64,000 nucleotides of DNA, taken from Parachaetomium inaequale (taxonomy: Eukaryota; Ascomycota; Sordariomycetes; Sordariales; Chaetomiaceae). The notes under the pieces were generated by a model. It was not told the origin of the DNA. It did not search any database and saw only the letters and a program-made list of their open reading frames with translations. How positions within the stretch are numbered: the first letter of the stretch is position 1; each line of letters begins with the position of its first letter. Below, one piece after another: positions 10,362 through 19,950 of this stretch. A program made the translations under genes and the position numbers. The DNA lies in the NCBI GenBank assembly GCA_033296685.1, contig MU854326.1, positions 186,001-250,000 on the forward strand. The letters are read 5' to 3'.

Positions 10362-11075
10362 CTTCACAACTTTGTCAACAAGGTGTGGTGGTCTTGGGTG
10401 ATTTGTCGTTGTTGGTGTTGATGTCGGTAGCTTCGTGAGCAAGGTGTGAAGTGCGTCGTGAAGAAAGGTAGAAGCAAAAAATAACAGAAGTGAAAGGAAG
10501 GTTCCGTAGTCACCAGCGGTCGAGTCTCCGCGAGGGGTACTCCTTCCGGAACCTCACGGACACGCGGGTCCGGGGTCGGGGGGCCGACCGGGTCTTGACA
10601 GGGGGGGGGTCTCCTTGAACCTCACTGAGCATAGGGATCTGTCGTTGGCATGACCGTCCCTCAGATTTGACAACGGTGGGGCCAAACATTCAGGACAGTT
10701 GTAGAACTACAAAGAGCGGTGAGTATCACCATGACCGAGGCCTGAAAATGCCAGCTCGCAAGAAGGCCAGGAATGATGCTGGAAAGCGAGAATACTGGGC
10801 AGCAGATCGACTTCCATTTTTCTCCTCGTAGTCAGCCTTGGTCTGAAAGTAGCTATACATGGAAAGAAAACCCCGGTAGAAAAAGGTGCAAAAAACTCCG
10901 AACCCACGCCGGGGAAGCCACTCCTAAGCACCATCTTACATCTGCTGCGACTAAACCGTCGTGCCTTCGGCCGAGTCAACCACCAAAACGCCAGATCGTC
11001 AACTCCCGAGTCTCCTGCCGCAGCGGCAGAAAGATATTCTCACTAACGATCGTCGACTACACGCGGATCAACGAA
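10362..11075. other. Upstream region of the array, with G-rich stretch
   Basis: No gene is seen. It contains four G-runs with short spacers at about 10566-10592, followed by a nine-G run near 10601, both on the plus strand. A purine-rich tract lies at about 10460-10503. The region serves as 3' flank of the 11076-12212 gene and probable promoter of the first exon at 10361. Confidence 0.45.
10566..10609 (+). repeat. G-rich tract with quadruplex potential
   Basis: Four runs of three or more G separated by spacers of 2-6 nt (GGG TCC GGGG TC GGGGGG CCGACC GGG), then a further run of nine G. On the transcribed side this is upstream of the minus-strand exon at 10361. Confidence 0.5.
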
Positions 11076-12212
11076 CTAAGCATCACCATACGTATATCTG
11101 GGATAGGTGTTAGCGCTGGGATACAGGAGAGGAAGACAAAAATTCCATGAGGGACTCACTCGGTCGTGTACTCGCCTGGCGTTGCCGGGTTGTTGTGGCC
11201 AGCAAGGGCATTCAGCACTGCCTCGTCCTCGAGCGAGGGTTCTTGGCTGTCGTCTAGCCTCTGCCGTTTTGCCGCGTGATCATCCTCAGGCTCTTCGTCC
11301 AAACCGGGGTCGACGGCAAGGTCCTCATGGGCAGTCATCTGAGCTTGCGGAGCAATCCCTTGGCTGACTTGGGGTGGGTGCGGCTGAGGTTGACCATGGG
11401 TGACGGGGAGTCCGTGGGCAGGGGGCACATTCGGCATGGCAGGTGTGCCCGGTGCGCCGGGAATAGCGGAGCCGGGAGTAGGAGGTGCGGCGGGAACACC
11501 TGGGAGACCGGCGAACTGGGGGTGGACGGGGACTCCATGGGCCATACCGGGAACAGGGGCAGCTCCGGGTACAAGCGGAGGAGCCCCGGGTGCGCCGGGC
11601 GCGACACCGGCAGGCGGTGCTCCGACCGGATGGACGCCAGGGGCCGGCATTCCATCAGGTCCTACAGCGGCGCCCTCAGCGACGGGCTGCTTCCTCGGCC
11701 GTCCTCTCCCCGGACCGGGTCGTCGGGTGATCGGGTTCTGCGTGGGGTCAACCTTTCTAGGGCTTTCGCCGGTCGCGCCATTTTCCGTTTTGTTCTGGGC
11801 TCTGCGGAGGCCTTGGAAGTGTTGGCTACGCAGAGGTCAGCACAGCATTCTGGGACGGACCGGCAGGAGGTGCAGAGGTGCAGGAGAGTGAGTTGGTCGG
11901 CGATGAGGAGAGACATGAGCATTTGAATGGGCAAGAACCATGCATCTTTAAAAAACACAAAACACCAAGACACGCAACAATATATATAAAGCAGAGAATA
12001 CGTGATACGTTGAAATCGATGCTAAGAATGAAGCCGGCAACACGGAGCAACAGCACTTACCGGCATCCTTCATTGGTGAAGCCGTAGCCCATCGACCGCA
12101 TGTGGTTGCCTATCGTGGTCCATTCCGAGCCGCTGATGACGCCGATGTTCTTGACCGAGAGGATGGTAAAGAAGAGATCCTTGTCGGCGCGGTCATTCCA
12201 GTTCTTGTTCAT
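11076..12212 (-). CDS. Myb-like protein with AT-hook and Pro/Gly/Ala-rich tail
   Basis: Exons are 12212-12061, 11825-11160 and 11097-11076, giving 279 aa. Introns are 235 nt (GTAAGT donor, CTGAC branch, GCGTAG acceptor) and 62 nt (GTGAGT donor, GCTAAC branch, CCCAG acceptor). Exon 1 encodes the helical domain MNKNWNDRADKDLFFTILS...MGYGFTNEGC. Exon 2 completes it with R-QHFQGLRRAQNK, then an AT-hook-like GRGRPRK (residues about 89-96), a Pro/Gly/Ala-rich segment of about 100 residues, and an acidic region with KRQR. The last exon adds YTYGDA. If the second intron is retained, the protein ends TTE at 11156. I infer a minor-groove-binding nuclear protein. It is the full-length relative of the five-exon array and shares both intron positions and phases with the 8339 gene. 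Confidence 0.75.
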
Positions 12213-14050
12213 GGTTGCGGCGTCGCGACGGCGAATCAGACCGGTTTATAGTTGATGGGCTGCGGCAAGAGTGGATAAGACGGACGGACAACTTGAAAAT
12301 TGCTAAGGTCTGCTAAGGAGAGATGGATGGGCGGCGGGCGGGGGCGAGGAGCTCAAACAGCGCGGCGGCGGCCTGATCATTCAGCCGGTGCCGAGACTTG
12401 AGGATGTGGGGCTTGGCGGGGAACTAAGATCCAATGGAATCGAGAAGGCTGGTGCGCCCGCCTTGATCCACCCAGTGGGGCACAGTAAATGAGCTGTCAG
12501 ATGATCTGGCGACATTATCGCGTTTGGTTTTTCCAACCTTCTCTTTCCAGCCAGGTCCGCGCCTCGGCACAGCTGACCAGCCCCCCTTCCCGGGGAAACT
12601 CAGGGATGACGAGCGATCAATTGGACAAACATTTTTGATGGCTTCGCCTCCCCGAGTCCATCTCGTTCGCCCCCACCGATTGGCAACGCAACGCAATGCC
12701 CGCTGCTGCCGCGTCCTCAGCCAAAAATGACCAGGAAGCGAGAAAGTGGAGGTCGTCCGCACTGACCGCCGATTGTCGCTGCAAGGCAGCCAACAGGCGA
12801 CGACTTGAGCGACGGCGAAGTGACTCGGGAGTCGCTTGCAGCTCCCCCGGCGGCTTGTTCCCGAGCGGCCTGCCTGTGGCTGCCTCAGTCGATGCAGCAG
12901 AAACCCGCCGTGTCGAGTATGAGCATCCTCAGGCAGCAGACCGACTGGTGCCGGCAAGGCCAATGAGACGGCAAAGTTCCGTTTCCATCCGCCAACCACC
13001 CGCATTCCTCAGTGACAGTCAAGTGACTCATCGACGTGCCGCGCAATCAACGCCTTGGTGGTGTGCTTCCTCTCTTTTTTCGGGCGTGTTTGGAGCGTCT
13101 TTGTCACTGCCCGTTGCCCTGCCAAAGGGCTCGTTTGTTTGCTCTCACCAGACAGATCATGAGGGTGATAAAGACGGGACCAGGCCTCGACGAGGGACGA
13201 CGCAATTCGCCAGCCGACGCAAGCACTCCCTGCAGGAGTGTGTGGTGCGAACCAGGGGTTGTCTGGGTGGGTGTCACCGTCCTCGGCCGGGGACAGGGAT
13301 CTGCATGTCTTTGAAAAACCACTTTACGCGGAGGTGCCGCGGTGGCGCGTCACCCAGGCCCTTCGACGCACCTCCATCGCCGATTTTCAGTGGGCGGTCC
13401 CCTTTCTTTTGTTGAATTGCCCCCACCCCATTCTGATGACCAGGCAACCACCCCATTGCCGTAGCAGCAATCGCCCGGGGGCTCGATCCGGATGGATTAA
13501 AACAAGGAATAGCTAAATAGGGAGGGGGACAGAAAATTCCCAGAAAAGGGCTTTCAATGCAGCTCCAGCTCTGCATGCGCCTTTCTTCCCATTCGGCAAT
13601 GGCTTTTCTCCTGCGAGGCCTTGTTTGACTGGGGACAAATGCCACATAATCGCCCTTCGCCTTGCTTTCTGGGGCCAAGAGAGGCGTCGCCAGATAATGA
13701 GAGCTTTCTCCCCGCCCTCTCCAAAGCCGGGCCCCGTCCGCACCAAGCCTGAAGCGACCTTTTTATCGTGAAACCGGCATATAATCCTATAATCCGCCAG
13801 CCTCACCACTCATTTCCCGTGACTCACTTCTCCACACTCGAACAGCGGTTTTCGGCTGCAGTGACCCTTGCCACAGCTCCCCTCCGTAGCGGTCAAGCCC
13901 TGCCGTTCAGGTTCATATTGGGCCACTGGTCCCCCATCACTCCCAATCTTGTTCTTCTCTCCTGTCCCAGGCTGTGTCGGCTGGCCTTCGACCGCTTCCT
14001 CCCTCCCTCTCCCTCGGACAGATCGTGGCTCGGCCATCAACACCGCCGCC
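12213..14050. other. Divergent promoter region, no gene supported
   Basis: It separates the minus-strand gene starting at 12212 from the plus-strand gene starting at 14051. Overlapping open frames of 90-240 codons on both strands have no domain and no plausible start or splice context, so I did not call them. A CT-rich leader precedes 14051 (about 13960-14030). Confidence 0.5.
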
Positions 14051-15474
14051 ATGTCGAACAACGACAACGTGATGGCCCGCTTCCTGTTCGCGATCCTGCA
14101 GCAGAAGTGTCTGAAGGATGTAAGTGGGCAAGAGCGAGGACCATCGGTGCTGGGCGAGTGCTAATCCTCCGAATCCAGATCGACTGGAACCAGGTGGCGC
14201 ACAACCCGATCCTGGCCCAGCAGATCACCAACGGCCATGCCGCCCGCATGCGATACTCGCGCTTTAAAGCCTCCATGCTAGGCCAGGAGCCGCAGCGCCG
14301 GAACCGCACCAGTTCCAACAAAAACCGCGTGTCCAAGAAGAAGAAGGACGACAGCCCCAAGCCCAAGAAGGAGGAGGACGAAAACGTCAAGAGCAGCGGC
14401 AGCGGCATCGGCAACATCAAGACCGAGAATACGGCCGACGCAGCCATCAAGGCCGAGCGAAGGAGCATCACCCAGCCCTCCCAGCCTCCCGCGCCGATGA
14501 CGACGACCCCAACCATGATGAAAACCGAGCCGGGCCTGGTCAACGCCTACCACCACCTCCACCACCCCTCGATCCTCTCCGCCGCCTCTCCCCGCATCAA
14601 AAACGAGCACCTCCCCAACATGACCCCCGCCGTCAACAACACACCCGCCATGCCCGAGCCCTCGCCCTTCGGCATCCTCACCACAACCCCCACAACCTCC
14701 TCGGCCGCCTCCACCCCCTACATCGACAGCAGCCACCACCGCATGCAGATGCGCCTGCTGACCCCCTGCAGCGACTCGGACGGCGCCGTGGGCACCATGC
14801 CCAGTACCATGCAGGGCTTCCTCGCGCACAGCCCGCCCCCGGGTCCCGAGCTGCTGCACCACAGCCAGCACAGCCAGCACCATCAGCAGCAGCAGCAGCA
14901 GCATTACATGGTGGGCGCCGGCTCCCCGCCGCTGTCATCAACGTCGGCCCCTTCGCCGTACGACTTTTCGCAGCAGCAGCACTGCGATCCTACTGCCACC
15001 ACGACTGGTGCAGTGTCGCCGAGCCCGTGGCACTCGCAGCACCACCACCACCATGGCCACAGCCACAGCCACAGCCAAACCCAAGGAACGGGGGCTGGGC
15101 CGGGGGCAAGTGTGATGTTCGCATCCTCGCCTAGCGCTTTCGGACTCGGCCTCGGCCTCGGAGTCGGAACAGCCGCTGGCGGGGGCTACGGTCTGGATGG
15201 GGCGTATAACCCCTTCTGTGGCAGTGACCACCATCACCACGACCACCACAGCCAGCAGCAGCAGCAGCAACAGCAGCATCTTCACCACCACCACCACCAC
15301 CACGGGCACGGGCACGACGAGGACGGACATCATGTGGTTGACCCGCTGGGACTGCACGTCGGCGGTGGCGGCACGAGTATGTTCCGGGAGCGGGAGCTCG
15401 AGTTGGAGATGGGCGGTGGTGGTCTGGGGACTCCGGTCAAGGGGGAGTGGGAGGGGGAGGGGTTTGAGATTTGA
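14051..15474 (+). CDS. Myb/SANT-like protein with His/Gln-rich tail
   Basis: Exons are 14051-14119 and 14179-15474, giving 454 aa. The 59-nt intron (GTAAGT, GCTAAT branch, TCCAG) falls in phase 0 exactly where the first intron of the 272-1342 gene falls, just before IDWNQVAHNP (VNFDNV there). The domain spans residues about 8-60 and ends ARMRYSRFKASMLG. A basic KNRVSKKKKDD segment follows. The tail contains five psi-K-x-E sumoylation consensus sites (IKTE, IKAE, MKTE, IKNE, VKGE), poly-Gln runs and long His runs. I infer a nuclear, possibly SUMO-regulated DNA-binding protein. The open frame extends upstream to 13768, but the ATG at 14051 (GCCGCCATG) is the start that gives the family N terminus. 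Confidence 0.8.
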
Positions 15475-16918
15475 CGTTTTGGGAGTTTGGGATTTGTGGG
15501 GGGATGATTGATTGATACCATTGGAAGGGGAGAAAGGATTTGGGATGGACGACGATGGATTGATTGATTGGATGGGTTGGATAGGTTGTTGCGTCGTCGT
15601 CTTCTGCTCCGGGTGCTTGCTTGCTGGGTTGGTTTGGTTTGGTTTAGAGGGTACTCTCTTAGTGTGTCTCAATGGTCTGGTCGCTGTCTTTGCGAGATGG
15701 GTCGCGGGTTTGTTGATGGCATGGCGTGGGTCGGGGTGTAAAATAGTATGAATATGATGATGATGGGGCTAATAAGCCTTGCCTCGGGTCTTTGCTCTTA
15801 TCGATGGGGATCTTGTCTGCTTGTTCTGGGCAGGTGCATCTCGTCACGCACACTCCTCTCTCTGCTGCTTTTGCTAGTGAGGCTTCTTGTCTTTCTACAC
15901 CTCCTCTCTTTGCTCATCAACAGCGAATACCGTGTTTCATAACTGCATGTTTATGAGGGCAAGGAGGTAGTATCTTGTATTACCAGAAGCACAGCTCGGT
16001 GAGCTCATCCTCCTCAACGGGGCTGTCGAGGCATCAATGCCAACCAACTTTGACATTGGCTGCTTGAAACCACCGCACTCTACGAGTCTCACAGATGATC
16101 ACCTTGCTCCAAGCCGCTTTCTGCCAAGCATCATGCATGGATAAGTGCGTGGGGTGGTGTCATGGAGTCCACAAACCTCGAGTTCCTCTGCCCTCTCCCA
16201 GACCCGTCACCCAGCGCCCCGGCCTGAACCTCCTCAACGCACCGGAGCCGGCCCAGGACATTCTCGGCACTGTGAATGGGAAGTTATTCTCACGGTTCTT
16301 TCTTTCCACCCACAACAATTGCGCTAAACCTATTGTGTTCCCCGTCCCATCTCCCTCCCTCTTCTTCTATTTCTTCGCAACCTTCACCAGCGCTTGGCTG
16401 CTTCCCACCACATTTCTGCCACCGTCCGACTTTGCAACTTGCGACGAATACCTCTTGATTCTCAACTTGAGGAGCACCACCAGTCACAAGTAAGTTGTTT
16501 CCCAGCGTTCTTGACGTTCCACAGACCAGCACCTACACTACACACTTCGTTTCGTCCGCTCTTCTCGGAGGCATTCAGACGTCATTCTTTACCTTGTTTC
16601 GTCGCCTTGTCTCGTCAGACGAGTTGTCTCGCGTCCACTACGCGTAACTGGTCCTCTACTTGACGAGAAGAAGAAAGACAGCTACCTCGTCCGCCACAGG
16701 TGCTGTCATCTACCTTTTTTTTCTTTGCCGCTCTTCCACTTCCCGAGTCGCGAATTATTCTCGAATTTTCCCGCGACTTCTCGACACGCTGCCCGCTCTT
16801 CTGGTTTCTGAAACCTGCTGCTAATGACTCGAGCCCCCGACAGGCAACACAACTATCGGTGGTTTCCATCGACACAACCTCCCACAACTCAACTCTGAAC
16901 GGCTAAGCAGAAAGCAAA
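15475..16918. other. Intergenic region and long 5' leader
   Basis: No gene is seen. From about 16330 the sequence is CT-rich and looks like the leader of the gene at 16919. A GTAAGT donor at 16490 and the CTAAGCAG just before the ATG (ending 16910) could delimit a leader intron, but other acceptors are possible. Confidence 0.4.
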
Positions 16919-18262
16919 ATGCCGCCCAAGACTACTGCTGCCAAGGCAGCTGCCGCCGGTGACCCCAAGCAGCCCAGTGCTCAGGAGGCCTACCTGTTCT
17001 ACACCATCATCAAGAACATGAAGGGCAAGCCCGACATTGACTGGGCCGCCGTCGCAACCGACGCCGGTTTCAAGAATGCCGAGACTGCTAAAGTGAGTTT
17101 CTTTTACTCGAGATCACTCTCATCATCCTGTTGCCCATGGCTGCTCTCCCAAACCTCTTCCTCCCCGATCTCAGACTCCCATTCACCTCTGAACGGCACT
17201 TGCAAGTTGCAACTCTCAAGATTATCCCGTTCTAACACCTTCTCCCAGGTCCGCTACGGCCAAATCAAGCGCAAGCTCGGCCTGGACAACTGGACTGGTG
17301 GCAAGCCCCCGGTCGCCAAGGAGCCCACCAAGGACGACGAGGCCGCTGGCGCGCCCGAGACTCCGGCGACCAACCGCACCAAGAAGACGGCAGCCACCCC
17401 GGGCACCGGCTCGGGCGTCAAGAAGCGCGCCAGCACCACCAAGCGCGCCAGCGCCACCCCGGGCAGCCGCTCGCGCAAGGCCAAGTCGCAGGCCCTCATC
17501 AAGATGGAGGAGGACGCCGAGCAGGCCAACGACCAGGACGAGGACGAGCTGATGCTGGACCAAAACCAGCTCCCCGAGACCCCGACCAAGAAGTTCAAGA
17601 AAGGCGGAGCAGCCGCCCGCCGGATCAAGTCCGAGTTCGGCAGCGAGAGCAACGCGCCCAACATGAACCCCGGCGACGACATCGCCAACGAGTTCGCCAC
17701 CTTCCCGGCCGTGCTGCCCGAGTCGGTCATCGAGCGCCGCGCCATCCTGGTCGACGTCAGCGGAACGTGGACCCTGGCCCCGGCCACCGTCGACGTGCAC
17801 GCCCAGTGGCTCGCCCGCCTGCCCGCCCACGTCCAGACCATCTTCTACGGCCAGGCCCACAGCGCCGCCAAGAACAACAACAACGCGGCGGCCAGGAATG
17901 GTGGCGACGGTGTTGGTAACGCCAACGCCAACGGGAACAGCTTCATCCTCCCCGAGGAGAACATGAACATCAACGACGCCTCCGCCACCTCGGCGCAGCA
18001 GTTCATCAGCGAGCACTTCAACAACGCCACCGCCGGCGGCATGCAGCTGCCCACCCTCGCCGACACCATGATGCCGGCGATGGGCATGGGCATGGGTGGC
18101 GAGGCCGGCAACGTCGACCTGCACTCGATCCCGATGCACCCCGCTTACTTTGAGCAGCTCCAGCGCGAGCGGGAGGAGCGCGACCAGGCGGAGCGCGACC
18201 AGCAGCTGCTGTTTGGCGGTGGTCACGGTGGTGGTGGTGATGGTCAGGACGATTTTAATTAA
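16919..18262 (+). CDS. Myb/SANT-like protein with long acidic/basic tail
   Basis: Exons are 16919-17092 and 17249-18262, giving 395 aa. The 156-nt intron (GTGAGT, CTAAC branch, CCCAG) is phase 0, a multiple of three and free of stops, so retention would give a 447-aa protein. The domain spans residues about 24-72: YLFYTIIKNMKGKPDIDWAA, then VRYGQIKRKLGLDNW after the intron, again splitting before the third helix. The tail has Lys/Thr/Ala-rich linker-histone-like sequence, psi-K-x-E sites IKME and IKSE, a PTKKFKK basic patch, and a Met/Gly/Asn-rich C-terminal half ending in a charged heptad-like stretch. It is a likely nuclear DNA-binding protein and a close relative of the 3752 gene by domain and intron position. 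Confidence 0.82.
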   Translation: MPPKTTAAKAAAAGDPKQPSAQEAYLFYTIIKNMKGKPDIDWAAVATDAGFKNAETAKVSFFYSRSLSSSCCPWLLSQTSSSPISDSHSPLNGTCKLQLSRLSRSNTFSQVRYGQIKRKLGLDNWTGGKPPVAKEPTKDDEAAGAPETPATNRTKKTAATPGTGSGVKKRASTTKRASATPGSRSRKAKSQALIKMEEDAEQANDQDEDELMLDQNQLPETPTKKFKKGGAAARRIKSEFGSESNAPNMNPGDDIANEFATFPAVLPESVIERRAILVDVSGTWTLAPATVDVHAQWLARLPAHVQTIFYGQAHSAAKNNNNAAARNGGDGVGNANANGNSFILPEENMNINDASATSAQQFISEHFNNATAGGMQLPTLADTMMPAMGMGMGGEAGNVDLHSIPMHPAYFEQLQREREERDQAERDQQLLFGGGHGGGGDGQDDFN

Positions 18263-19950
18263 TCGTTGACCGTTGTGTCACCGGTCGCCTGGAGAGGGAG
18301 GGGGTTTTTGTTGTTCTTGGGTTTTGGGGCTGGAGGCAAATGCAATGAGAGCCGGAGTACATGCATGCATACATACATATATGGATGGATGGATGGATGG
18401 ATGGATGGACGGACGGACGGACGGACGGGCTTTTTGCTTGTTTTCTCGAGTTGGGCTGCCCTTTGTTCCTGGCCAGGGCAGCAAGAGGGCGTCATCACGG
18501 TTGATGCTCAGCTACCTAACTATAGCCGCCTCACTGCCTCACCACTACTTTCTTCTCGGACTCGGTATTCTCTTATTTCCGCATTTCCCGGCTTTGGTCT
18601 TTTGTGTTTCTTTTCCCTCGTTCTAGTCGTCGGCGCTCGGGATGGGCATTGGGGCTCGGGACATCTTGACTCTGGTCTGGTCTGGTCTGGCATATGGCAT
18701 GACATGGCACGGCGTTGCATAGGAGCATGGCTGCATGGACACGGGCATGGACATGGCGTAGGCATGGACGGGACAACTTGGGTTTCTTTTAGATGATACC
18801 TGGCTGGCACCGCACACTGCACTGGCGGAGTACGCCCACGTAGGGGAGGAGCACAAATGGCATATGGAGTTTTCACTGACATGACGTTCACTGGCAGTGT
18901 GATCGATTGGCTGGTCTTGATATCGTCTTATATTGACTGGGGTCCGGGTCTCATCACCCATCCATCCATCGGCCACGATGAGATCCCGTCGCCTCACACT
19001 TTCCAGACGACTGACAGGGAGGTGAACAACCGACCGCCAGGAGCCTCTCATACAGTGAGTGCATCCGTCTGCAAGTGAAACCAGATATACACATACACAA
19101 AGATGCCTTCTCCATCCGAGAGAGGCCACCTCACCCCTCCAAACAACTCATAGAAACAAAACAGAAAACGGCGGCAGCAAGACCCTACTTCCATCGGGCC
19201 AACTTGCGCCAGGTATCACTAAACAACCATATGACAAGACAGTAGTGGTAAGCCACGACAAGAGAGAAAAAGAAAGAACCGTCAAAGGTGTAAAACACAG
19301 AACCTTGTACAGATCCAGATGGCCATCCATAAAACAACTGAAGTATCGCCTGCCTGCCATCCGCCCCCCAACCCCATGGATTGATCGCTCCCAAACACAG
19401 ATTTCATATCGCCTGAACCCCCAACCCCAGTAGTAATACCCACCCGTCCACTCAGCCAGCCATCAGGCCGCCCGGGCGCCAGCTTGCCGGCGTGCCAGAA
19501 CGGCGGCGCCACAATAGATCAAGTAAGACAAGAAAGAAAGAGAAATCGAAAAAAACTCATGAGGTATCGTCCGTCCGTCCGTGTCATCCATCCGGAACCA
19601 AATGATGATACGAGAAAGATGGGAAAATTGAGAAAAAAAAAAAGGTGGTCCGTAAACGCCGTCGCCGCTGTCCGTTGGTTTCTGTGTACGCCTGCCTGCC
19701 TCCTGTCCTTTTGTTCCAATCCTTTTCTTTGCCTCCTGCCGACAGGGAGGGAAACCAACGCTGGAATAGTACAATGTGCCGGGATGTTTGGCTGTTGTTA
19801 TGCATGGTGGTGTGATTGATGACCGCGGCTGGGTCTTGGGGAAAGAAGATGTCGGTGTGGTGATGTCGTATCGAAGGAGGTTGGCCGCTCGGGGGGTGGT
19901 ATCATGTGGGGGTGTCGTGGTCGGGGTGGAGTGTGTTGGTATCGGGTCGG
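18263..19950. other. Intergenic region between convergent genes
   Basis: No gene is supported. It contains a tetranucleotide microsatellite (reported separately) and short AT/GC mixed sequence. It lies between the 16919 gene and the minus-strand gene ending at 19951. Confidence 0.5.
18361..18428 (+). repeat. Tetranucleotide microsatellite (ATGG/ACGG)
   Basis: ATGC and ATAC units run into about seven ATGG units and then about five ACGG units. It lies in the 3' flank of the gene ending at 18262. Confidence 0.85.

Noticed and set aside
12424..13415. Overlapping 193- and 239-codon frames between two Myb-like genes
   Set aside because: Opposite strands over the same GC-rich promoter sequence, no domain, and no copy of the Myb-like pattern.
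13768..14050. Upstream in-frame extension of the 14051 gene
   Set aside because: It would read through an intron-containing N terminus; the ATG at 14051 with the 59-nt intron gives the conserved domain.
17222..18226. 334-codon open frame antisense to the 16919 gene
   Set aside because: It is opposite a clear coding exon in GC-rich DNA, with Val/Leu/Gly-heavy composition and no domain; a shadow frame.
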